Of a stretch of DNA of 61,984 bases, positions 8,691 through 21,200 are shown piece after piece. The DNA lies in assembly GCA_945882915.1 (NCBI GenBank), contig CAMCWV010000011.1, forward strand, positions 1 to 61,984. The letters are read 5' to 3'. A program made the translations under genes and the position numbers. Every line of letters starts with the position of its first letter. Positions within the stretch are counted from its first letter, which is position 1. The DNA comes from Waddlia chondrophila WSU 86-1044. Lineage in GTDB: Bacteria > Chlamydiota > Chlamydiia > Chlamydiales > CAMCWV01. The notes beneath the pieces were generated by a model. It was not told the origin of the DNA. It saw only the letters and a list, made by a program, of their open reading frames with translations, and made no database searches.

Positions 8691-9144
8691 TTCAAGCTCC
8701 CCCTGTAAGAAAATAACTTTATTGTATTGCTGTCCATAATAGTTCCTATTACCATAAACTATATGACAAGAACAAGAAAATTATCTAAAACTTCAAAAAA
8801 GCCAAAAAAATCCAGGAACTCTATCGATCCCACTCGCCGCTCTGCAGAGAAGGCTCGGTTGAAGCCCTTTGCGATTAGTGTGGGGGATTTTATTCGTTAT
8901 TGAGGGTTTCGGCGTATTCACTGGCAAATTTGGATTGTAATTTATTTACGCCTTTTCAACTTCGAAGTGCGTCAAGTGAAGACTTCGATTTACACTCGTT
9001 AAAGACCTCTATGGCTTGTCATTATCCACATCTTAAAACAACCAATTTGCCCTAAACAAGCGTTTGCCCTCTCCAGAAGGCAGTCATGTTTTTGAGCAAA
9101 TCGGCTATCCCAAAATATGGGTAATAACAAGCTTTAAGTCCCGG
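8691..9144. other. intergenic region with one tiny ORF and decayed sequence
   Basis: Nothing recognisable is encoded here. The plus strand holds a 46-codon ORF (8763-8903), very Lys/Arg/Ser-rich at its N-terminus and ending VGDFIRY, with no Shine-Dalgarno and no known family. A short match to the family C end (CCTCTCCAGAAGG, about 9069-9081) suggests a degraded repeat. I read the stretch as decaying spacer. Confidence 0.4.
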
Positions 9145-9173
9145 TTGATTAAATAAAAATTATGTAATATAAT
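9145..9173 (+). promoter_or_regulatory. strong predicted promoter of the giant gene
   Basis: TTGATT (9145-9150), 17 bases, then a perfect TATAAT (9168-9173). Transcription would start near 9180, about 42 bases before the ATG at 9222. This is the best housekeeping-type promoter in the window. Confidence 0.65.
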
Positions 9174-9221
9174 TATTGGGGTTGTTGTCGTAATAGTTAC
9201 TCGTTTAAAAACGGTGTGTTT

Positions 9222-12200
9222 ATGCCTGAACAGTTTTTTGTAGGATCCTACAAACAAAAAGGCCCAGCAGAAGCCGGGCCCCCATCCCTTCACTACCTGC
9301 AAGTTCTTCATGTTCATAAAACAGGGGTCCACGGAGATGCCAAAGGGATCCCCTCCGTCATGCTAAAAAAAATTACGGAGGTTGCTCTTCGAACCCTTGC
9401 CACCCAAGCAAATCTCCCTCCCCCAAAAGACCTTAAACTCGTCATCAACGAAACAGGACAACAAGTCCGCGTGTTTTCTTCCGGAAACGTCGTAAAAAAA
9501 TGGACCTTCCAACAACTAGGACTGCTCCTCGATGTAGAGGGAAATCTCACAGTCTCTGAAAACGGTGAAGTCTACCCAGAAATCACCTTCGAATCCCTCT
9601 CCAAATCACTCGCATACAACCTCCCGCATACCCCCTCCGCACGCCTTCGCTACATGAAGGACTGCATCCTCGACACCTACCGCAGCTACTACTTAATGGA
9701 TTTTATCGATGACATCTGGCAAGGGGTCTTCGAATCAACGGTCATCTGGCACATGCTCAGCATCCCATGGCGCGTCCTCCACTTCGGAATCATGGGCATA
9801 AACCTCCTAGCTAACGCAACCTTTGCCCTGGCACATTCCATCAGGACTCCCTTCCCCCAGCTAAAACGGGACTTTGCCCTCTGGCTATTCAACCGCGGCA
9901 CAGTCCCCCTTTCGCTAGCCGAAACCTTAGAAGGGCTCATCCAGTTTCTGAAAACTAAAACCTCTAAGACAGAAGCCTTTGACAAGCTCATCCGCGAATA
10001 TGAGCAGTGTCGTGGAGCTGCCCTTGAGATCGAAAAGATTAAAACCTGGTCAACACCTTATCAGCTCACCGGCATCACACGCCTTGCCGAAAGGGCCAGC
10101 CAAAGCATTAAAAAACTAAAAGATGGTGACAAACATCTACTGCCCGGCGGCTACATCAAAGAAGGGAAGCTCCTCCCCCTCCTCTACGAATTTGAAAAGA
10201 TTAAAGGCGAAGAGAAGATCAAGCTCCGCATCATTGGAATGAGCACCTCCCCCTCTGCGCAAGAAACGGGAGCTGAAGCACCCCGCCCCATAGAGCTCGA
10301 CCTTCCTCTCGAGCGTGCTACAGACGCCGCCCTTCTTCTTCAGCCCCTTTTAGAGCTGCAGCTCCCCGCTGTTTACAAAGAGCTACAATTTAGCGAAGTG
10401 CTTGAGCGTGTCTCTTCAAAGGTCCCCAAAAATATTGCGGGACTTACAGACAAAGCCGCCTCTTTGCAAGACCACTGGGCCCTGCGCAGCATTGGCCCCT
10501 ATGCAGCCCCGCTCCTTGAAAGGCAACTTCACGGCCCAGTCAAGATCATTGCAAACCTAGTCTTATACGGCACGGCTGACATCAACGAAGACACCCTAAT
10601 CAAGATCATCCCCGAGCTACAAGCACATGAGCTTTCCCCTGCTGGCGTTTCTGATGAGCCAACCACAAGGGCGCTTGCAAGCAGAGGGAAAATACATTTT
10701 AAAACAGCCTGGATACTCCTAAAGACCCACTTTGCAAGCGAAGCTTCCCATCTTAAGCTTGAGATTCAATTTACTGTCATTAGACAACTTTATGAAAATG
10801 AAAAACAGTTCCTAGCTACCCCTCAGGGCGAAAATGAGCGACTCATGCTCAAGGACTGCCTAAGAGAGTGGACAGAGTCCTTTAAAAAACACGCGACAGC
10901 CTGTTTTGGAACGGATGCAGGAGTCAATCCTGTAGTCCACGAAAGAGAAATTCTTGAGATGAAAGCTAAGCTTTCGGCGATCTATAAAGACATCGAAAAA
11001 CTTGAGGCTAGGTTAAAAAGCCCCTCTACAGATCTTACTGTCCTCAATATCGATGCAGACGCTCTAGACAAGATGAGCGACAAAGAAGTCTCAGAGCTGG
11101 CTGCTAAACTTAAAAAGAAACCTCAAGAACTTCTTGTCCCAAGAAACAACCCCACAACGAACCACGGTAACCTCAGCCTAAACAGGCTAGACCACCTCGA
11201 TAATTACAATCCGATTATCACCCCTTCAACGTCTGTCATTATTGAAGAAATCCCCATCGACTGGGAGGGGTCTCCACAGGAAGCCCTCGAAGCCTTCAAG
11301 CAAAATATGGCGGGACTTACTGCTCTCTACAAAACAAGTGACGAAAAAAAATGGGCGATGATGGATGCGGCAGCCGTTTCGCTGCTCAACAAGCTCCCCA
11401 TCCCAACCTCTGGCGCTGTCATCACTAACGCAGGCAACTTCTGGAATACAGAAGCGATGCCCCCGCAAGAAATTACCGAGTGGAGTGACCAAGTCACATT
11501 GCTGCGGGAATATTTATGGAAGGCCAACCACGTCCAGCAAGCAAACGGACTGCCCGGCGCCCACGTTGTAGCCCTTGCACGCAGCATGGGTGTTTTAGTT
11601 CGCCTTGCTGAAAGAAACTCTGAAGGGACCTTTATTGGAGACAACTTCAACATTGACCTAGAGCCCCTCTTGTCCATCCAAAATAGCCGCTACTTCTATT
11701 TTGCAAACAAAGAGCAAGAAGATGATTACAAGCAGTGCTTGGACTACCTTCAAAAGCGAAATCAAAATGGGCTAGAGATAAAAGAACTTAACTATCCACT
11801 CGCCGCCGGCAGAACCTCTGTCGATTCAAGAACGGGCCTCCTCGCACGCAACCCATCCGATGTCAAGGGGGCCTTTGGCTACGCAGAGCAAGTCTACCAA
11901 AAGCTTGTAAGTGTCGACGAGCTCTCTCCAGACAAAAACCCTTCTGTAAAACAGCTTGTGGACTCTCTAGAGGATGTCTTAAAGCTCCCCACCTTCTGGC
12001 TTGCTGGTTTAGAGATGCTCCTACCCAGCCTCAAAGTGCTAAAAAAGAAGATCCCTCCTAAATTTCCATCTGACGTAGCCCCCTTGCGAAAAGAGATCGA
12101 AAAGTTCCTTCAGAAGCACGAAAAACTAACCGGAGCAGGGGCGGCAAAAGAGCGCCTGGCTGAGCTGGCCGAAAGGCTTAGGACTCTCGATGCACAGCTG

Positions 12201-15200
12201 GCTCAAAAAAGAGAGATCCCCCTCACAGAAATTGGAAAAATGTACTCTCGCGGCCCCACAGAACTATTTGGCGCAGGTGCCCGTGAATTTACCAAGCATC
12301 AACAGAAGATGGAAATCCTCGGGGACCTTAGAAAAGAGGGCTACAATGCTCCCCAAGTAACCCACCTCCGACTTGCTACCTTACAGATGACCACGCTATT
12401 TTCAAACCGCAACTGCTACTACGGCAGAGGTATTGAAGGAATGGTAAAAGAGCTTGGCTACATCATCTCGGCAGCCATCAAGGGAGATGTTCGTTTTGAT
12501 CGAAACTTCTTCAAAGATGTTGACAGAGCCCGCAGCAAATACACCTCAGAGCTCCTCTCTCAACCAGGAGATCCCAGATTTACTTTTAGAAGAGAAACGG
12601 GAGCGGCTCAACTGCTTGATCTCTTCGGGTCTGGAAGAGGGGCCATTCTTTTGTTTATTGTGGGCGCTGCCGCTGCTGTTGCCAAGGTCATGTCCGGAGA
12701 CCTTGCAAAAGCCAAATACGCCCTTCTCGCCCTTGTCACAGCACCTGTAGCCGCCCTCCAGTTCATAGGGATGATTGCTACGTGGCTTATTAGGTCACGC
12801 TTTGTAATTAAAGACGCCTTTACCGGCTCAGAAATCGTCTGCGAGCCCTATGGCCTTTCACTAGAATCACACGGCTCAAACCCAACAAACATCGGCTGGG
12901 CATCGGCAAAAGGAAGCCAGTATCAATTCACCGAAACACGGGACGCTCAAGGCATTGGCAAGCCTTTAGGTAAGGACGCAGAGGCTTTATGCCAAGAGGT
13001 TGTTGAATTCGACGTCGGTAAGGATGATGTTGACCACATCAAGCATGGCGAAAACAAACGGACCGAAATTGGAACGGTCATGGATGGCCAAACTATCGGT
13101 GATTTAAGTGTTAGCCAGTCGAGCGACCTAAAAAGAACGAAGCTCCGCTCCACCTCAATCGAAGAAACTCTTGATTACTACACAGAAAACGCCCCCCTCC
13201 TTGAACGCGGTGAGCACCAGCGGATCCTTGAACTTGGACTTTTCCACTACAACGCCCTGTCCAAACGTGTAAAAGAAAATCCCGCGCTCATCATCAAGTT
13301 AAACCGCTTCATCCATCAAAACATAATGATGGCAAGCGCCGCCCATAAAGTGCCCACTCTCCTTTTTCTGTCGCGCTTATCCACCCGCCTCTACACCTAC
13401 ATTCCAAAAGAGCTGGTCGGCGAATACTTTGCACGGAACCCTACTGATCTCTATTCCGAAGTAATTTCATCCTTTAAGACATACCAAACACACGAAAACA
13501 CCCTGGATCTCAAAGAGGTTTTTAATAAATTTAATCTAGAAAACGACATCTCTAATTGCTCGGCTCTTAGACAGGAGCTTTCTAAAACCCTTGACGAAGA
13601 ACTCATAGACTCTTCTAAATCTACGGCTCTAAAAGAACTGGGGGCCTTTTGCAAACTCCTTGAGCAGTTCGGAGAAAACGTTCCCGACCCCACTATTGTT
13701 ACCACCACTCTCCAGCAGTGCACCAAACAGCTAAGCGAAGGAACCACTGCTTACCAAAAACACCGCACAAGCATCCATCGCCACCTTTTGGCCTCTTATA
13801 GCGAATACACCGCCGAAGAGTGGCAACAACTCTCACCCCCTGAGCTTCAAGCTGCACTTCAAAGCTACTTTGCCATAAAAGACTCTTCTGAAGAGCCCCA
13901 ATATGAAGACGCCACTTTAAATGAAGAGGTCCAAGACGTTGTTTTAAAAATGCTCGCGGCACTTAAAGAGCGCTTAAAAGAGAGCTCTGCGCGCGGCACT
14001 ATTCTTAATGCCCTTCTTAAAGAGCGCTTTCCGCATGAAAGAAACCATTTCTGGAATGAGAGCGGCGAAAAAGGAAGCGGAGCTCTTTATTCCTCAGGAG
14101 AAGAAACCAAAGATGGGCAGCCCAAAGGTTGGGAAATTGACCTAGCGAAAGGGCTCATCTATAAAGAGCAGCAACAAACAGCCCTCCTTCCCTACGCAGT
14201 TACTCACACACCTTCATTCCGCCGCCTCTTCGGAGAAGAAAACTTCACCTGCCAGATCCAACACGCAAAGCGCACTCACAACAACCTCCAGGCAACCATC
14301 TATTCCTTTGAAAGGGACGGCGCCAAATACCGCACTGTCTACCAAGATAGCGGCCAGGAAGGAACCGAGCATCTAGAGATTTACAAACAGATCCTTGATG
14401 AAGAAACTGGAGAAGAGTCTTTCCATCAATGGATGCCCTTAAAACAAAAGCCAGGGCAAGCCGAAAAGCGGGTAGAAACTCCCACTGTCCGTGCAAGCAA
14501 GGACCCTCTCCCCCAACTTGCCGTCGACAATATCTGCTGGGTGAACTGCGATAAACCCTCCAACTTCCGGATCTGCGATGAGAAAGGAACTGTTCTCTAC
14601 ACAGGAAAACTCCGCGGCTCTTGCCTCTACCAGATGCAAAACGCTCAAGGCAAAGAAGGTGAAAACTACAAACTCCATGTATGGGGGAAAAAATGGACCG
14701 GCTCCGCCCCTCTTGCTAACCTCACCCGCCTAGCCCCTCCTGAGTACATCGAACTTCTTGGAACAGCTGAAGGAAAAGCAAAGAGCATCACCTACCACAA
14801 CTACAACGAAACATTTATCGTTGATGCCAGAGGCAGGGCCAGAAGTGCCAAAGACAAACACTTCATCCTCTCTAAAAAAGAGGAGCTCAACATCAAAGGA
14901 ATGGATCCTAAATTCCAGCAGTTCCAGATTCTTGAACACGACCAAGACCACAGAGAGCAAGTGCTGATCGCCGCCAACGAGATCATCCAAATCTCGCCTC
15001 ACTCCCTTTCAGCAGAATTCCAAGAAGGGACAGAGGCACTTGAAGCCGTTGCCATGGGGACAAAAACGGCTGAAGAGGCGCTAAACGACATCACCACCTC
15101 CATGAAAAGCAAATCTAAAGTAGAGCTCTTAAAAAGCGGTTTTATTGGATGGTTTAGAAGCTACTTCCGCCTGCGCCTTAGCGCATTCTTTCCCGATGAC

Positions 15201-18200
15201 AACTATTCAAAACCAGTCGCCACAACCATTGGTTTTAAGTACACACAAGACTCCGAACTTCTCTCTTTTGAGATTGACCCTCAAGAAAGAAGGCTCAGCT
15301 CCAAGAGCAAAGAAGGACACCTCTACCTTACCTACCTCTTCCTCAGCTTAAAACAGTACAAAGAGGCAATGTACTACCTAAGCCAGGCAAAGACCTCGCT
15401 CCCCTGGTCTGATAAAGCAAAGAAGACCATTGCACAGCTTTTAGAATGGAACGACCCCCATCCAAACGCACTGGCACTAAAATTTCACCTCAACTTGATG
15501 TATTGCCAAAACCAGACAAGCCTTTTAGGAGAAGATCTAAAAAAACAAACCCTTTCGTTTTCTGGAATGCGTTGCTACACGACCCTTCTCGGCCTCCAGG
15601 AAGACTATGAGAAGCTCCAAGAGTTTACAAAGCGCATTGATGAGCCTCTCAAAGTAACTTCAGAGCATGAGCTCCTCTTTTTAGAACTCTTTTCAAAAGT
15701 TTCTGACGTCACAAAAGAAGAGACAAAACCCCGCCCAGAGGAAATGGTTAAGGCTAAAAAGCAAGACCCCCGCATCATTACTCCCCCCCACCTCAACGTC
15801 GATGGCAGGGCTAGTGAATCGCAGGTCCATGCATTTAGCAATAATCTGTACTACGCAATAGAAAGTAAATTCGCAGGGCAAACGTGGGTGCCAGCAAGGC
15901 TCCGAGCAAGTGACAAGGGGTTTGTGCTAAGGTCCGGAAGAGACCTTGTCCGGAACTTTGACGACTACTATGCCATTGCATCTGGAGACCCTAATTCAGC
16001 AGCATTTAAAGACCTGCAGAAGAGACTTCCTTTACTCGGGGACAAAGACCCTGATGTGAAGATGGCTCGTTGGTATCTCTACATTGCGATGAAGATACGC
16101 GAAAGCAACACGGCACTAACCTCTTGGCCAAAACCCAGCTTTACCTATGAAGCTGAGGGAGAAGGGGCTATTGCTGCAAAAAGATTCTCGTCGCTTACAG
16201 GCTTTGCCAAATACACCTGGACAAAGGTAAAGCGCTACACCTACTTGCCTGTTGTCAGCCTTTTTAACAGCCAGGCGCTTCGAAACAAAAAACAAGATGA
16301 GATCATCCAAGACTTTGAAGAGCTCTTTAAAGTCTTGGATCTCTATGCAGAGGGCCGTCTAAAAGAAGATGCCCCGCAGCGGCTGCGTCTTCATTCTTCA
16401 GCTGATTTAAGTTCTGGTCTGCTTTCCAGCGGGTCTTCTAGCCTAACCTCTTCACTATCCTCCTCTTCAAGACCTCCAGATGCAAGCTCTCTTGCCGCTA
16501 CAGAGCTAGCTCTAAAAACGCCGCAAAACAAAGCACTGACACTTATGAAGGAGTCCCTAGGAGACCTGACAGAACTTGGGCCTCTCATCCGCCAAATGAT
16601 CAGCAAAGGAACAGAAGGGGCAACACTTCTTCGAAAGAAAATGAAGCCTGCCCTAGCCCTTGCTTTAAACACAGTCGGCATCCTCACTAAAATCGAAGAT
16701 CTACTAGAGACAACACTCCAATTAGCAAAGACCCATCTTCAAACCCTTGAAGGGACTCGCGAAGAAAAAAGGGCGCTGCTTGTCAACTGGATCATCGAAA
16801 AAATCAAGTTACTAAAGCAAAACGATAACGTCATAGCCCTCTTCGAATTAACCAAACATCTTGATCTTGACCTCGACACCTTCTGCCTACTCCTTACCTC
16901 CCACAGCAAGTCAATTGCCGACGGGATCCTTCTAGCACTTGACACCCGCTCGCCTGAAGCCATTCGCAAGCACCTCAAAGAGATCGCCGATAGGCTCATT
17001 GATGCGGCCGAAGCCTCTACAGCAAGACTAGAACGGGTTCAGCTCGCGATAGACGGTTTTATTAGCGGATCTTCTTACTGGCAAGCAAAGCTTCCAGAGT
17101 GGACAGGGATTTACGAAACACGCGGCGTAACTCTTTCTTCCAAAGACTACTCTCTTGCCGATCCTAACTATGGCCTTCAGCGCTTTTTGGCTACATCCTT
17201 TGTAGCACAGCTTCCAGACTTTAAAGAAGCGCAGCCAGCGCGGCTTGTTTCCTATCTTTGCAATGACCCCGCAGAGAAGTTCCCGCCCGAATTTTTGTAT
17301 GAGCCAGGACAAGAAAATGCTCTGCGAGAGCTCTCTTTCCTCCGCGGGCAGCTTGTAGAGAGACTCCCCCACTTCCTCACCGAAGCCCCACCTGCCCACC
17401 TTCTAGAAGGGCCCGAGCTCTTTTCTGCTCTTAAAGAGCGCTACCTCCAAACGACAGCTAGCGTCTCTGAGACTTTGAGCGCAGACCAAGTTAACGCTTT
17501 CTTTGATGACCTCACTGTCCGTTGGAGCGCAGATGCCACAAAAGATGGCTCAGAGATCCCCGCCCACCGAAAATACTGGCTTGATCACTACAGAGCAGAT
17601 ACTTTATACGCGATTTCTCAAGCAGGCAAAGGGGGCACCTCCGAGGTCTTTAAGCTCGGAGAGCCAAAAGACTTCCTTGAAGTCCAAAAGCAACTAGCCG
17701 AATTTTCTCAGCTAAAAAACAGTCTCGTCAAAGAGTTTTATAAGGCCTCTTCTATTAGTGAAAAGGCTCGCGCTGAAGCGCTAAGTCTTGTTAACAATCC
17801 CCCTCTCGATCCTGTTGCGCAGGCCTACAAACAAATGCGCATTACGGTTGAAAAAGAAGAAGAGACCTACTTCCCCGAGCTCAAGAGGCTCTGGCTCCAA
17901 GGCAGACTCTATGAACTGCGCGCTAAACACCCCCACCTAGCAAATGAGATGTTAGCCCAGCTTGACACTCTACTCACCTCCCACCTATCAGAAAACAGCA
18001 AGGTCACCGTTGTCCAGCGGATGAGAAAAACAACCGAAGAGCTAGAGGAAAACCTATCAGCCCTCCTAAAAATTGATGACACACACTCTACAGAATACAA
18101 ACAATTACTCGGAAAAATAAGCGCTAGCAAACAACTACTTGCTGACATGATCAAGTCAAAGCGTGCCTACACCATCGACAGCAACCATCTTTACTCACGC

Positions 18201-21200
18201 GCCTGCTTGATGATCGAAAATATCAACGGCTTCATGGTAAGGCCCGACCAAGTGCTTGCCTTCTTCGAGATTTGCAAAGACCCCACAAAAGCCATCCAGC
18301 TCATCATGGGTGCCGGCAAGACTTCGGTTGGAAACGTCGTGATTGTCCTCATGCTTGCTACGGGACACAACCTCCCCATCTGGGTTGGACCAAAGGCACT
18401 GTTTGCAGAAAACAGCAACTACCTCGACACCATTTGCCGCGAGCATTTTGGAAGGGAGCCGTTCAAGTTCTCGTTTGAGCGGAACATGCCGATGGACTCC
18501 GTTTCTTTGCAAAACATACTCCTTAACGCTCAGCGCACTGTTAATCAACAGGGCTTCATGATGTCGACGAGGGAGAGCATCCAGGCCTGTGAGCTTAAAT
18601 ACCTTCAGAATATCGCTGACTACAAAGTAGCAACAAGCGACAGCCAAAGAAAAGAGCTTGCCTTGCAAGACGAATACCTCACAAAGCTCCTGAGACTCCT
18701 GCGCGGAAGAGGCTACATCCTCAACGACGAGATTGATAGCGTTCATGACCCCGCCCAGCAGTACATCTTTGCTAGCGGAGCTACAAAGCTCCTTGGAACA
18801 GAGCCCATCAAGATTCAAACGTGCGTGAACGCCTTTAGATTCATTCTAAACGACCCCACCTGGAGAGAACGGCTAAAAATTAGTGCAAACTTCCAGCACA
18901 ACCTCTCGGAAGAAGGGTATGCTGACTTGAAGCAGTTCCTGGCAACTCGCTTCTTTGCCTCTCTTAAACCAAAAGGACTCCTTAAACAAGAACACTCTGA
19001 TGTCTTTGCAAGATACGTGACTGGCGATCCCACTATCACAGACATCCCAGAATTCCTTAAAGAGCCAAAAGAGCTTCTTGAAGAGGTTGGGGTTATCAAA
19101 GACCTCCTTACCGGAATTCTTCCTGGAGCATTGAAGAAAAAGGGGAACGTTAACTTTGGAAGAGAGCTTGTCGAAGACAAAAAAACAAAAGAAATGAAGA
19201 AAGGGCAGTGGGTCGTCCCCTTCATCTCTTGCGGCAAGCCAAAGCCCGGTAGCGTCCATGGCAATGATCTAGAAAGGACTGTCTTTCACATCATCAACTA
19301 CATTCAAGACAAAATCTCTTTGGATCAAATCAGAGCAAGGCGCGACATCCTCCTTCAAGAGGCTCTGGAGCTTCGCAAACATGAGAAGAAGCCCAAAGGG
19401 AGCACCACTCCAGAACAAACATGGGCAAGCTATGGCTGGACAGATGTCCCTCTTCTTGATGTCACAGAAAAAGACCTCGAAACGATTGTCTCAGATCTAA
19501 CAGCCCCTACAGAAGATAACGGCCTTGTTGATGAGCCCATCTTCCAGTTCCTTGAAAAGATTCTTCTTCCTGAGATTGAAAAACATACAGACACTCTAGA
19601 AAGCAACTCTCAGAACTTCTCCTCAGCTGTAAAATTCGTCTGCGGCTTCTCGGGAACAACAGGAAAAGCCTTTGCCCTCAGCGATAAGATCAATGACAAG
19701 CTCCATACAGCAAACCGCGGAACAGACGGCAGAACGTTAGAAGCGATCCTCCGCAAAGCAACGCCTGAGGGGGGTGAGGTCGGCGCAGAAGAGGTTCAGG
19801 TCTACTCCGCAGGATCTGCTGAAGAGCGGATTAAAGAGCTTCTACAAAAATGTGAAGGGGCAAACTTCTTCGTCGATGGGGGTGCGGCTCTAGACTTCAC
19901 CAATCCACAGGAGTTTGCTTCAATCTACAACACCGCTGAAGCTGAAAGGCAGGCAAGAATAGAAATTCTTGATCCGCGCGCTAAAGAAAAGGCTATTCTC
20001 GGCGTTGTTTATTTTAATAAAGAAGATCGCTGGGTCGCCCAGTTTATTGGGCAAAAAGAGCCGGTGCCTGTTGAAAAACTTGGGGACATCTCGCTCAAGC
20101 AGCTCTTCACCTTATACGACCACGCCCACCGGATTGGAGCTGATAGGCCACAAGCCTTTGATGCCGAGTTCCCTTGCACAGGTGACGCCGCAACCGACTT
20201 TGAAGATGCCGCTCAAAGCTGGGCGCGTGCCCGCGGTCTCTGGACGCAAAAACAAAAGCCAAGACACCTCGTCTCTGAGGAAACCAAAAAGCTAATCAAG
20301 GGAGGTGAAGAAGGTCCCCTCCTTACAAAAGAATACCTTGGCCACCTCATCAAGAATCAAGCTGATGGCGCTGCAAAAGCTGTTTATAAAGGCAGTCGAC
20401 AGAAGATCACGAACATCGTTCGCAACCAGCTTATTGAGCTCATGCAAGGAGCAAAGAATATGGCTGCTAGAAGTGAGCTGCTTGAAGTCTATAGGACAGC
20501 ACTCTTTAAGATTAGCAGCGACAACATTGTAGCCCTTGCCGATATCGACGAGATGAAAGAGCCCAAAGAGGCACTTTGCCTTCTAATCGAAGCTGAGAAA
20601 GCGCGGGTCACTAAACTGCTTCTAGATTTGGAAGCTTTGGACCCAACTGCAGACCTAGATAGTGCGGCCATCACCTTGCAAACTAAGAAACTCAAGGGAG
20701 TTTTGCTAGAGCTCGAAGCCTATAGCACTCTAAACACCACTAATCCAGATAAAGGGATCCTCCCTCCAGCCTACTACCCAACAAAAGTAGCGGTGCGCAA
20801 ATCTGAAACTGTCCAGACAGAAATGACTGTCGAGCAGCAGCAAGAACAAGAAGAAGAGCAAGAAGAAGAGCTCTCGCTGCCTCCTCTTAAAACTTCTGGC
20901 CCTTCAGGATTTAAGGGTGCCTGGTCGTCGGCTTGGATTCGGCCTTTGGAAGTCCCTAGAGACATTGCACAAACCGCCTCTTCTCGCCCGCAATCTTCAG
21001 ATCTAAGCGCTCTTGACCTCGCTAGTTCATCTGTCTTTTTAACTACTAGCGGGAAAAGAAGGCCCAAACCCGCACTTCACTCGACTATCTCAAACCGTGA
21101 CCTTGCAAATATCGAAGTCACAACGCGCGCCGAGCTCTTCTTTAGCAAAGCAATTAACGCTGTTCTCCCTTCTCTAGACAGCATGGTTCCAGACAGGTTC

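Noticed and set aside
8763-8903. 46-codon basic ORF as a real gene
   Set aside because: No ribosome-binding site, no match, and it lies in decaying spacer; noted only as part of the intergenic entry.
9238-9272. GGCCC/GGGCC hairpin near the start of the giant gene as a terminator
   Set aside because: No U-tract; it lies in the open frame after the promoter, so it is more likely chance or a weak leader structure.
18195-18818. Long minus-strand ORF of 207 codons inside the giant gene
   Set aside because: It is the antisense shadow of the continuous giant frame, has no initiation signal and reads as unordered protein.
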